From positions 1 to 64,000 of the forward strand of contig NZ_AUMT01000014.1 in the NCBI RefSeq assembly GCF_000430825.1: DNA of 64,000 bases. Reading direction: 5' to 3'. The DNA comes from Chryseobacterium daeguense DSM 19388 (GTDB lineage: Bacteria; Bacteroidota; Bacteroidia; Flavobacteriales; Weeksellaceae). Within the stretch, counting starts at the first letter, position 1. The number at the start of each line of letters is the position of its first letter. Of this stretch, positions 44,543-54,426 are shown in pieces. A model generated the notes under the pieces. It was not told where the DNA came from. It saw only the letters and a list, made by a program, of their open reading frames with translations, and did not search any database. Made by a program: the position numbers and the translations under genes.

Positions 44543-44570
44543 GATAATAAGTTTTCCTTTACTACATTAA

Positions 44571-44601
44571 AAAACCGTTCCAAAAAAAATGAAACGGTTT
44601 T
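44571..44601 (-). terminator. Terminator of sucC
   Basis: Minus-strand AAAACCGTT/AACGGTTTT hairpin with a T run, 23 nt past the stop. Confidence 0.75.
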
Positions 44602-44623
44602 ATTTTTATATAAAATTTCAGTA

Positions 44624-45814
44624 TTAAGCTAAAACTTCTTTTACTTTATTTGCAGCTTCTTCTAAAGTAATTGCAGAGTGAACCGGAAGACCAGACTCGT
44701 CAATTAACTGCTTAGCTTCAACAGCGTTAGTTCCCTGTAATCTTACGATCAATGGAACCGGAAGGCTGCCCATCGCTTTATAAGCATCTACAACCCCTTG
44801 AGCAACTCTGTCACATCTTACGATACCTCCGAAGATGTTGATCAGGATAGCTTTTACGTTCGGGTCTCTTAAAATGATTCCGAAGGCAGTCTGTACTCTT
44901 TGAGCATCAGCAGTACCACCTACGTCCAGGAAGTTAGCCGGGTTACCACCAGATAATTTGATGATATCCATAGTTGCCATTGCAAGACCAGCTCCGTTTA
45001 CCATACAAGCAACGTTACCATCCAGCTTTACGAAGTTAAGACCAGCTTCACCAGCTTCTACATCCATTGGATCTTCTTCTCTAGTATCTCTAAGCTCAGC
45101 AAGATCTTTGTGACGGAACAATGAGTTGTCATCCAAAGTTACTTTAGCATCTACAGCGATAATTTTGTTATCAGAAGTTTTCAATACAGGATTGATTTCG
45201 AAAAGAGAAGCATCAATTCCTGTGTAAGCATTGTATAAAGAAGCGATGAATTTTACGAATTCTTTGAACGCATTCCCTTCAAGACCTAAATTGAAAGCAA
45301 TTTTTCTAGCCTGGAAACCTTGAAGACCTAAAGCAGGATCAATGATTTCTTTGTGGATCAAATGAGGAGTTACTTCAGCAACATGCTCAATATCCATACC
45401 TCCTTCAGTAGAATATACGATGGTATTTTTACCTTCAGCTCTGTCTAAAAGAATAGAAACATAAAATTCTTTAGTTTCTGACTCACCTGGATAATATACA
45501 TCCTCTGCAACCAAAACAGAATTTACTTTTTTACCTTCAGCAGAAGTTTGCGGCGTGATAAGCTGCATCCCGATGATGTTCTGAGCGTTTTCTTTAAGCT
45601 TATCCATGTTTGGAGAGAACTTTACACCACCACCTTTACCACGGCCACCTGCGTGGATCTGAGCTTTTACTACCCATCCTTGAGCGCCGGTTTCAGCAGT
45701 TAGTTTTTCAGCAGCAGCTACAGCTTCATCTACGTTGTTTGCAACAAAACCACGTTGGATAGCTACTCCATACTTTGATAAAATCTCTTTTGATTGATAC
45801 TCGTGAAGATTCAT
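44624..45814 (-). CDS. sucC: Succinyl-CoA ligase (ADP-forming) subunit beta
   Basis: SucC forms the nucleotide-binding subunit of the TCA-cycle enzyme that makes succinate and ATP or GTP from succinyl-CoA. The 396-aa length is typical. ATP-grasp features include WVVKAQIHAGGRGKGGGVK, SLFEINPVL, NGAGLAMATMDIIK, NFLDVGG and NIFGGIVRCD. The alpha subunit gene sucD is not adjacent, as is usual in flavobacteria. A TAAATTTG box lies at 45853-45860. Confidence 0.97.
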   Translation of the reverse strand: MNLHEYQSKEILSKYGVAIQRGFVANNVDEAVAAAEKLTAETGAQGWVVKAQIHAGGRGKGGGVKFSPNMDKLKENAQNIIGMQLITPQTSAEGKKVNSVLVAEDVYYPGESETKEFYVSILLDRAEGKNTIVYSTEGGMDIEHVAEVTPHLIHKEIIDPALGLQGFQARKIAFNLGLEGNAFKEFVKFIASLYNAYTGIDASLFEINPVLKTSDNKIIAVDAKVTLDDNSLFRHKDLAELRDTREEDPMDVEAGEAGLNFVKLDGNVACMVNGAGLAMATMDIIKLSGGNPANFLDVGGTADAQRVQTAFGIILRDPNVKAILINIFGGIVRCDRVAQGVVDAYKAMGSLPVPLIVRLQGTNAVEAKQLIDESGLPVHSAITLEEAANKVKEVLA

Positions 45815-45852
45815 ATTATTTTTATTATTTTATTTTAATAGTTAAAGGTTGA

Positions 45853-45860
45853 CAAATTTA
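45853..45860 (-). promoter_or_regulatory. -7 box of sucC
   Basis: Minus-strand TAAATTTG, about 38 nt upstream of the ATG. Confidence 0.55.
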
Positions 45861-45944
45861 CTAAAAAGACATGGAAGTTCAAGTTTATTGACTTAAAAAT
45901 TAAAGTCCGCAGAACTTGATTTTTAGCATATCTCTGAAATTAGC

Positions 45945-46340
45945 CTTATTCTTCGGACAATTTTTCAGATTGTGATCCGATAAACGTGATTCTGGGTGCA
46001 AGAAAATACCCTGCTAAACTTGCAAAAAGTATCGGAACGAAGTATGTAAAACCTGTTAAAGTTCCCAAAATAATTGTTGTACTCATAGGAGTTCTGGTTA
46101 CAGGCATTAATTAAGGCCATACAGCTTACGATGGCTAAAGTGGTATCAACAGTTGAAATTCTGCTAAAAAAATCAGTGAAATGTTCAAGGGCAATCCAAT
46201 AAAGTCCGGCGATAATCCCCCCAACCAAACCCGTAATTGCCCATGAAAAAAGTACGGCTGAATACAAACGGATTAAACCTAATGGGCTGATCCAAAAGAT
46301 TGAATGTTCGTATTAAGCGTCTTCTTCTGTTGATTTTCAT
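45945..46340 (-). pseudogene. Remnant of a ClC-type chloride channel gene
   Basis: Minus-strand reading gives two separate pieces of a ClC channel. The upstream piece reads RLYSAVLFSWAITGLVGGII and YWIALEHFTDFFSRI, the usual N-terminal helices. Immediately after TTLAIVSCMALI the frame changes, and the other frame reads PVTRTPMSTTIILGTLTGF and YFVPILFASLAGYFLAPRI before a stop at 45945-45947. TRTPxS is typical of the C-terminal half of ClC channels. About 900 bp between the two ends is missing. A further frame change is likely near 46280. The gene cannot make a channel. Confidence 0.72.
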
Positions 46341-46387
46341 TTAAATTGATTTTAAAATTGCAACTATCATTTTGTATTAATGTTTTG

Positions 46388-46484
46388 AGATGCTTCGACT
46401 CCGCTCAGCATGACATCTCTAATACTAACTGTTTCCATTAGCAGTTTATTTAACGGTGTCATGCTGAGCGGAGTCGAAGCATCT
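46388..46484. repeat. Inverted-repeat element, GAAGC family copy 2
   Basis: Perfect 28-bp arms (46388-46415 and 46457-46484); the right arm begins TGTCATGCTGAGCGGAGTCG. The interior CTAATACTAACTG matches the interior of copy 1 at 37296-37384 (CTAATATTAACTG). Confidence 0.88.
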
Positions 46485-46496
46485 TTTATTTTATTC

Positions 46497-46883
46497 TTAA
46501 ATTCTATTCTTAGCAAAGTAAAAAATCATCAATCCCCAGCTTAAAATCATTAGAAGGCCTCCAAGCGGAGTAATTGGTCCTAAAAACTTTAAGTTCATAC
46601 CAAAATAATCCTGCAGGCTCAAACCATAGATACTAAAAGAGAACAGCATTGTCCCGGCAATCATTAGTATGGAAATCCATTTTTGTGATGATGTATCAAA
46701 TTTTAAAATATAACCGGCAATCAATAAAAAGAATGCAGCATACATCTGATATCTTACTCCTGTTTCAAAGCTTTCCAGCCTTTCCACAGACAAATTTTTT
46801 TTCAAAGCGTGCGCGCCGAATGCACCCAAAATCACGGATAACATTCCGTAAACGGCACCAAAAACTAAGGTTATTGTTTTCAT
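46497..46883 (-). CDS. DUF423 (YwdK-like) membrane protein
   Basis: The ATG complementary to 46881-46883 gives MKTITLVFGAVYGMLSVILG, which fits the family better than the start 24 nt upstream. The 128-aa protein has four helices and the DUF423 signatures AFGAHALKK and SFETGVRYQMYAAFFLL, and ends in the LGPITPLGGLLMI motif. It is an inner-membrane protein of unknown function. It lies intact between two decayed loci. Confidence 0.92.
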   Translation of the reverse strand: MKTITLVFGAVYGMLSVILGAFGAHALKKNLSVERLESFETGVRYQMYAAFFLLIAGYILKFDTSSQKWISILMIAGTMLFSFSIYGLSLQDYFGMNLKFLGPITPLGGLLMILSWGLMIFYFAKNRI

Positions 46884-46901
46884 ATTTTGTTTAATTACAA
46901 T

Positions 46902-47404
46902 TTTCAAATTACGAATTACACTATCATTAAATCAGCAATTCCAAATAATATTACGCTTAAAATAATTAATATAGACTAAACGTAATTTGCAATTTCTACT
47001 TCGTAACTCTATTTAATAAGTCCTAATTTTATTTTTAATGTTTTTTGAATTGAACCAATAATTCTTATTAATTCATTCTGCATCATTTAAAAGAATATCT
47101 GCCTCAGAGATTTCTAAATAAGAAGAGTGTCTTAAAAGTTTAATCCAATAAATAGTCTCCCGCATTTCCTTATATGAAATGGTAATTTTTGTGAAAAAAT
47201 CTTTATCTGTTTGCGCTCCAATCGCTTCTTCAATATTTGCTCCCACAGAAGTTCCGCTTCTTAACAATTGTTTAGACAATACAAATTCATGTTTTTCCTG
47301 TTTAAGATATTTATAATTTTCAAAGCAAAATCAAAACTTTTTTGTTGAACAATATTATCTTTTTTCATGATCAAAAAACGTAATTCGTAATTTCTAATTT
47401 GAAA
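46902..47404. mobile_element. Possible S23-gene cassette bounded by inverted repeats
   Basis: TTTCAAATTACGAATTAC at 46902-46919 is matched in inverted orientation at 47380-47404 (GTAATTCGTAATTTCTAATT then TGAAA, with a 7-nt insertion). Between them lies only the broken four-helix-bundle gene. The unit sits between DUF423 and mvaA. Mobility is inference. Confidence 0.45.
47009..47368 (-). pseudogene. Four-helix-bundle protein (23S rRNA-intervening-sequence family), two frameshifts
   Basis: Read across frames the minus strand gives MKKDNIVQQKSFDFALKI, then in a second frame YKYLKQEKHEFVLSKQLLRS and GTSVGANIEEAIGAQ to LLNDAE, then after an extra T near 47074 it resumes as ELIRIIGSIQKTLKIKLG before TAG at 47009-47011. 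Together these make a complete protein of about 120 aa with the family motif RSGTSVGANIEEA. Two frameshifts in 360 bp mean either a decayed gene or sequencing error. The family is often mobile and near-repeat-bounded; its cellular role is unclear. Confidence 0.75.
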
Positions 47405-48736
47405 TTAATTCTCTCCTCTCATTCTATTAAATTCATTGATCACTTCATGATGACTCACTGTTTTATCTTTAAAATAGGTCACAAAATGTTGTTTTTCTTC
47501 TTCCGTTGCGCCTAATTGGTTTAAAATATTCAGCAAATGCATTTTCATGTGTCCTTTCTGAATTCCGGTTGTCACAAGGGAACGTAATGCTCCAAAATTC
47601 TGAGCCAGACCGGAAACCGCCAAAATACTCATCAATTCCTGAGCAGAAGGCTTTCCTAAAAGTGCCAGAGAGAATTTTACCAGCGGATGAAGATTCGTTA
47701 AACCTCCTACAACACCTACAGAAATCGGAAGATCAATCCAGAATCTGAAAATACCGTTATCAATTGTACAATGTGTGAGCGAACGGTACTGCCCGTCTTT
47801 CGCAGCGTATGCATGAGCGCAGGCTTCAGTTGCACGGAAATCATTTCCTGTCGCGATAACAACAGCATCTACCCCATTCATGATGCCTTTATTATGCGTA
47901 GTTGCACGGAAAGGCTCGATTTCAGCGATCGTAACTGCCTGCTTGAATTTTCTTGCGAACTCTTCATTGGAAATTCCGCTGTCGTCTTTTAAATCATCAA
48001 TTTTACATGAAACCTCAGCTCTTACGATACAATCCGGTGTGAAGTTGGAAAGGATATTCATTACAATCTGCAGGGAATTTCTTTCTTCCTCTGTAAAATC
48101 TTCACTGATGGCAACTTCCTGCTTCAATGTTTTCCCGAACTGTTCCAGGCATGAATTTATGAAATTAGCCCCCATGGAATCCACTGTATCAAAGCTTGCT
48201 TTAAGCTGGTAATAATTCGGCATTTCGGCCGTTTTATCAATTAATTTAATGTCTAAAATCCCGCCGCCGCGCTTTCTCATATTGGCTGTAATATCTTCTG
48301 TAGCCTCAAATAATTTTTTCTTTAAATTAAAATTAAAAAAATGCTGCAGCTTATGAGATTCAACATTAAAAATAAAGTGGGTATGACCCAGCTTTTCATT
48401 ATTGATGATTGTTGTTTTAAAACCTCCTTTATCAATCCAGAATTTAGCGGCCTTGGAAGCAGCGGCAACTACTGAACTTTCTTCAACAGCCATAGGAAGA
48501 GCGAATAATTTTCCGTCAATTAAAAAATTCGGAGCGATTCCGTAAGGCATATAAAAATTGGAGATCGTATTCTCTGAAAACTCTTCATGAAGCTTCTGAA
48601 GATCAGCGTTTTCGTTCCAATATTGTTTTAATATAGTTTGATATTCTTCGTTTCCGTCAAGATATTCGTTTACGAGCCAATCGATTTTTCCCTGCTTTGT
48701 AATTTTGGAAAAACCTTCTACCGGTTTATGATTCAT
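47405..48736 (-). CDS. mvaA: Hydroxymethylglutaryl-CoA reductase, class II
   Basis: The enzyme interconverts HMG-CoA and mevalonate. Class II features in the 443-aa protein are MAVEESSVVAAASKAA (substrate-binding Glu), THNKGIMNGVDAVVIATGND (catalytic Lys, and Asp in the dinucleotide motif) and, near the C terminus, KGHMKMHLLNIL with the catalytic His. There is no membrane anchor. Flavobacteria make isoprenoids by the mevalonate route, so the role is probably biosynthetic despite the degradative-type class. Isoprenoid genes are not adjacent; a terpene cyclase lies 14 kb away. Confidence 0.95.
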   Translation of the reverse strand: MNHKPVEGFSKITKQGKIDWLVNEYLDGNEEYQTILKQYWNENADLQKLHEEFSENTISNFYMPYGIAPNFLIDGKLFALPMAVEESSVVAAASKAAKFWIDKGGFKTTIINNEKLGHTHFIFNVESHKLQHFFNFNLKKKLFEATEDITANMRKRGGGILDIKLIDKTAEMPNYYQLKASFDTVDSMGANFINSCLEQFGKTLKQEVAISEDFTEEERNSLQIVMNILSNFTPDCIVRAEVSCKIDDLKDDSGISNEEFARKFKQAVTIAEIEPFRATTHNKGIMNGVDAVVIATGNDFRATEACAHAYAAKDGQYRSLTHCTIDNGIFRFWIDLPISVGVVGGLTNLHPLVKFSLALLGKPSAQELMSILAVSGLAQNFGALRSLVTTGIQKGHMKMHLLNILNQLGATEEEKQHFVTYFKDKTVSHHEVINEFNRMRGEN

Positions 48737-49034
48737 AACATAAATTTAATGACCGTAAATATAGTAAATTTGTCTCTGTAAACTGTGGATAACTTCCATG
48801 AAAAAAGGTTGACATTTGTCAATTTTGGAATTAAATTTGGACAGAAAACTTAAGTTTTAAACCACAAAAGTCACAAAAGCTTTTACACTTTAGAAATTAA
48901 AAAGTTTAATATAATGCTTAAAAAGTACACTTCAGTTTATTAAAAATCTTAGATTTTATTTTGTTAGCTTTTAATTATCAAATTATTTAGACTTAAAATC
49001 TTTATGACTTTTATATTAAAAAATTATAAAAAAT

Positions 49035-50294
49035 ATGAATTTTGACCGCCTGAAAGAAAAACTCGAAATCCTTGCCGATGCAGCGAAATATGATGTTTCC
49101 TGCTCATCCAGCGGAGGATTGAGAAAGAATAAAAAAGGCGCTTTGGGAGACAGTTCCACGAGCGGGATCTGTCATACCTATACCGAAGACGGGCGGTGCG
49201 TTTCGCTACTCAAAATTCTATTGACCAATCATTGTATTTACGACTGCGCTTATTGTGTTTCCAGAAGCTCAAACGATATCAAAAGAGCTGCTTTTACAGT
49301 GGAAGAAGTCGTTGATTTAACCATTAACTTTTACCGGAGAAATTATATAGAAGGCTTATTTCTAAGCTCAGGAATTTTCAAAAATGCAGATACCACGATG
49401 GAACGCCTGGTTCGCGTGGCGAAAAAATTAAGACTTGAAGAAAATTTTAACGGCTATATTCATTTAAAATCAATTCCGGGAGCGAGTGATGAATTAATGA
49501 ACGAAGCCGCTTTGTATGCCGACCGTTTATCTGTAAATCTTGAAATTCCCACGGAAAGCGGACTAAAGTTATTAGCCCCAGAAAAAAACCGACAGGATAT
49601 GCTCAATCCTATGAAATATATTCAAAATGGAATTGCGCAGAATAAAGATGAGAAGAAAATCTTCAGGAAAGTTCCGAAGTTTGCTCCGGCGGGCCAGTCT
49701 ACGCAAATGATTGTAGGTGCTACCAATGAAAATGACTTACAAATTATCAAAGTAGCCGATCATTTTTATAAAAATTTTAATCTTAAAAGAGTTTATTACT
49801 CCGGATATGTACCGGTTTTAGAAGATAAAAGACTGCCGGCTTTAACGACGGAAGTGCCTATGCTTCGGGAAAACCGCTTGTACCAATCGGATTGGCTGAT
49901 GCGTTTCTATGGATTTAAAGCTGATGAAATTCTGGATCCGAATATGCCGTTTCTCGATCTCGAAGTCGACCCGAAATTAAGCTGGGCATTGCGGCATCTG
50001 GATCAGTTTCCTGTTAATCTTCAGACTGCAGACTATCAGATGATTTTGAGAATTCCGGGAATCGGGGTGAAAACAGCAAAAAAAATTGTGAATGCAAGAC
50101 GCTTCCAGATTCTGAATATTGATCATCTGAAAAAATTGGGTGCTGCCGTGAACCGCGCCCGCTATTTTATTGATTTTAATGCAGGAAATGCTTACTTGAA
50201 ATATTTAACGGATATTAATCTAAGGAAATTATTGATTGGAGGAAGTTCTTCGAAATTTCACAATCAGTTTTCGCAGCAGCTGACTTTATTTTGA
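49035..50294 (+). CDS. Putative DNA modification/repair radical SAM protein (TIGR03916-like)
   Basis: The 419-aa protein has the radical SAM cluster motif NHCIYDCAYC (Cys67, Cys71, Cys74), then a TIM-barrel core, and a helix-hairpin-helix near 340-356 (LRIPGIGVKTAKKIVNARR) that suggests DNA binding. It matches the family always found next to a TIGR03915-type protein and sometimes linked to uracil-DNA glycosylase. The reaction is not known. The expected partner is present at 50853, but a separate gene lies in between. Confidence 0.9.
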   Translation: MNFDRLKEKLEILADAAKYDVSCSSSGGLRKNKKGALGDSSTSGICHTYTEDGRCVSLLKILLTNHCIYDCAYCVSRSSNDIKRAAFTVEEVVDLTINFYRRNYIEGLFLSSGIFKNADTTMERLVRVAKKLRLEENFNGYIHLKSIPGASDELMNEAALYADRLSVNLEIPTESGLKLLAPEKNRQDMLNPMKYIQNGIAQNKDEKKIFRKVPKFAPAGQSTQMIVGATNENDLQIIKVADHFYKNFNLKRVYYSGYVPVLEDKRLPALTTEVPMLRENRLYQSDWLMRFYGFKADEILDPNMPFLDLEVDPKLSWALRHLDQFPVNLQTADYQMILRIPGIGVKTAKKIVNARRFQILNIDHLKKLGAAVNRARYFIDFNAGNAYLKYLTDINLRKLLIGGSSSKFHNQFSQQLTLF

Positions 50295-50301
50295 GTTTAA
50301 T

Positions 50302-50718
50302 ATGAGAACAAAGAAAGCCTTACGATACGATGAACAAAAAATAAGAGACATCGAAAAAGCTATTTCAAGATTCTCTCAACAATTCATGTCAAACTCTAAG
50401 TGGGTCAGATTAATTGATACAATTATTGACCATGCTCAAGAATTCAAGAAAATTCAATTTAAAAAAATTCAAAGTGATAGAATTGGAGAATTGTATTTAA
50501 ATGAAAATAGCATTTTTGAATTTGATTATTGGCAAACGGGATTTGAAGGAAATAACTCTTTTGGTGAATGGTTAGAATATAAAGAAATTGAATTATTAAT
50601 TTTCCCCAAAACATCAAATCAGAATCTATTTAAAATCAAAGAGATTATAAACAATATTGGTGAATTTTATTTAGAAATTGATGAAAATGCTTTATATTTA
50701 ATTTGTTATAAAGAATGA
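50302..50718 (+). CDS. Hypothetical protein inserted in the repair gene pair
   Basis: The 138-aa product begins 7 nt after the radical SAM gene. It has a helical charged N terminus (DIEKAISRFSQQFMSNSKW), then a mixed acidic region with aromatic residues (EFDYWQTGFEGNNSFGEWLE, then YKEIELLIF). There is no signal peptide. It is more AT-rich than its neighbours. The SNSKWVRL start and the following layout recall DUF6678-type or SUKH-like small proteins, but I am not sure. It splits a gene pair that is normally adjacent, so it is probably a later insertion. Confidence 0.7.
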   Translation: MRTKKALRYDEQKIRDIEKAISRFSQQFMSNSKWVRLIDTIIDHAQEFKKIQFKKIQSDRIGELYLNENSIFEFDYWQTGFEGNNSFGEWLEYKEIELLIFPKTSNQNLFKIKEIINNIGEFYLEIDENALYLICYKE

Positions 50719-50852
50719 TCTTTCCAACACTAATTACAAATATTTTGCACAATTTGCACAAATCGTTTTTAAAAGCTCTTTTAAAACCCCTAATAATACA
50801 TTAAGACTCTACAAACTGGATGAAAATAAATTACCATCATTAATCTTAATCA

Positions 50853-51611
50853 ATGACAACTCTACTCTATGATGGAAGCTTCGACGGACTTTTTACAGCG
50901 ATATTTGAAGTTTTCGAATACCGTTATAAAGATGTGGAAATTGTAAGCAGAAAAAGGTTTCATCAGGAAAATATTTTTGCGGAAATTCATGAAGTCATTA
51001 CCCAGAATGATAAATCTGAAAGAGTTTTAAATAAACTGGAAGAAAACACCGGAAAATCCGGGATCCATGAGCTTTTAAAAGTATTTTTATCAGAAGATCC
51101 GGAAATGGAACACCTTATTTTATCCGCCGTGAAGCAATCCATAAAACATCCGGAAGAAAATATCCTGCAGAACTATGCAGACAATGATATTTTGAAAATC
51201 TCTAAAATCTGCAAGTCTGTAAGCCGTGAAAGACACCGTATGACCGCTTTTGTACGTTTTGAGAAAATGCAGGATGATGTTTTTTTTGCTAAAATAGATC
51301 CCGATTTTAATGTGCTTCCTTTAATTCGAAAACATTTTAAAGACCGTTATCAGGATCAGAAATGGATGATTTATGATCTGAGAAGACATTACGGGTTGCT
51401 CTATGATCTGGAAAGCTGTGACTTTTTTTATCCTGAAGAAAAATTAGACTTAAGCAGGTACCAACAGAAATTTCATGATGAAGAAACACAGTATCAAACC
51501 TTGTGGCAACGGTATTTTACAAAAACCAATATTGTGGAAAGAAAAAATCTTAAGCTGCATATCCAGCATGTTCCCAAGAGGTATTGGAAGTATCTTACTG
51601 AGAAAAATTAA
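50853..51611 (+). CDS. TIGR03915-like putative DNA repair protein
   Basis: The 252-aa protein begins TTLLYDGSFDGLFTAIFEVF, the characteristic start of this family, and contains VSRERHRMTAFVRFEKMQDD and WMIYDLRRHYGLLYDL. The family occurs with the radical SAM protein found at 49035 and is predicted to act with it in DNA repair or modification; no activity is proven. There is no membrane segment. Here the two genes are separated by about 560 bp holding an unrelated gene. Confidence 0.9.
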   Translation: MTTLLYDGSFDGLFTAIFEVFEYRYKDVEIVSRKRFHQENIFAEIHEVITQNDKSERVLNKLEENTGKSGIHELLKVFLSEDPEMEHLILSAVKQSIKHPEENILQNYADNDILKISKICKSVSRERHRMTAFVRFEKMQDDVFFAKIDPDFNVLPLIRKHFKDRYQDQKWMIYDLRRHYGLLYDLESCDFFYPEEKLDLSRYQQKFHDEETQYQTLWQRYFTKTNIVERKNLKLHIQHVPKRYWKYLTEKN

Positions 51612-51619
51612 ATATAATT

Positions 51620-51694
51620 CTCGCTGATTTAGCTGATAACGCTGATTTTTTTTAGCCTTAATCCTTGTCAAGGTTCAGAACCTTGACAAGGATT
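51620..51694. repeat. Interspersed repeat copy 3 and a perfect 16-bp palindrome
   Basis: CTCGCTGATTTAGCTGATAA (51620-51639) is copy 3 of the repeat at 16150 and 32671. It is followed by AATCCTTGTCAAGGTT-CAG-AACCTTGACAAGGATT (51660-51694), perfect arms with a 3-nt loop. Neither strand has a T run, so it is not a simple terminator. Confidence 0.7.
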
Positions 51695-51827
51695 ACTTCA
51701 TTTAAATATTAAACAATCCAAGCCAAATAAAAGGTTAATTTTTTAAGCTTATAAATTTTAGAAGTTTTTTAATAACTTATATTCAAAACTCTTATGAAGT
51801 TACTGCAATTATCTGAACTTGTTTTTG

Positions 51828-51835
51828 TAAATTTG
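51828..51835 (+). promoter_or_regulatory. -7 box of pfkA
   Basis: TAAATTTG, 20 nt before the ATG. Confidence 0.55.
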
Positions 51836-51855
51836 TGTTCGAAATTTTTTACTAG

Positions 51856-53876
<2,021 letters not shown>

Positions 53877-53897
53877 GCAATCAGCAATGAGTAATAT

Positions 53898-53926
53898 AAA
53901 ACCTTCCGATTTGGAAGGTTTTTTTT
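53898..53926 (+). terminator. Terminator of pfkA-gapA
   Basis: AAAACCTTCC/GGAAGGTTTT hairpin followed by a long T run. Confidence 0.9.
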
Positions 53927-53958
53927 GTTTTTGTAACTTTAAATTAAAATTCGTCTTT

Positions 53959-54426
53959 ATGGATAATAGAACTTTTCAGGAAAAGTCAGGATTTCCAAAG
54001 CTTTTTATCGTTATTCTCGTTTTTCAGGCCATTGTGATGTCTCTGGTTCTAATGAAAGAAAAAGAATCTCTCATGATTGTTCTTTACGTAAGCCTTCCCT
54101 TGATTTTATTATTTGCTTTCTCTTTTTTAAAACTAAATTTAAATAAAGACTATTTCGAATATAATTTCTTTCCCTTTACCTTTAAATCCACAAAAATCAG
54201 CTGGAACGATATCCGTGAAATTCAGATTGTCAATACAGATCCTATTTTCGATTTCGGAGGCTGGGGCATCCGTCTTTCGAAAAAATATGGAAAAGCTTTT
54301 ATTACAGGAAATAATGAAATCATTTTTTTAAAATTAAAAAATGGAAAAAAGCGTGCTTTCTCTTTGAAAAATAAAGAGGAATTGTTGAGATTCTTAGACG
54401 AGAATAAGATTAAATATGGAATTTAA
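53959..54426 (+). CDS. Small membrane protein with PH-like domain
   Basis: The ATG at 53959 is used because the longer frame begins inside gapA and crosses its terminator. The 155-aa protein has two N-terminal helices (about 14-31 and 38-55) and a cytoplasmic beta-rich C-terminal domain (STKISWNDIREIQIVNTD, FGGWGIRLSKKYGKAFI, IIFLKLKNGKKRAFSLK). That pattern resembles bacterial PH domains. Function is unknown. It overlaps the end of the convergent barrel gene by 4 nt. Confidence 0.75.
   Translation: MDNRTFQEKSGFPKLFIVILVFQAIVMSLVLMKEKESLMIVLYVSLPLILLFAFSFLKLNLNKDYFEYNFFPFTFKSTKISWNDIREIQIVNTDPIFDFGGWGIRLSKKYGKAFITGNNEIIFLKLKNGKKRAFSLKNKEELLRFLDENKIKYGI

Noticed and set aside
48765..48772. 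Plus-strand TAAATTTG before the radical SAM gene
   Set aside because: It lies 263 nt upstream without a -33 element; its role is doubtful.
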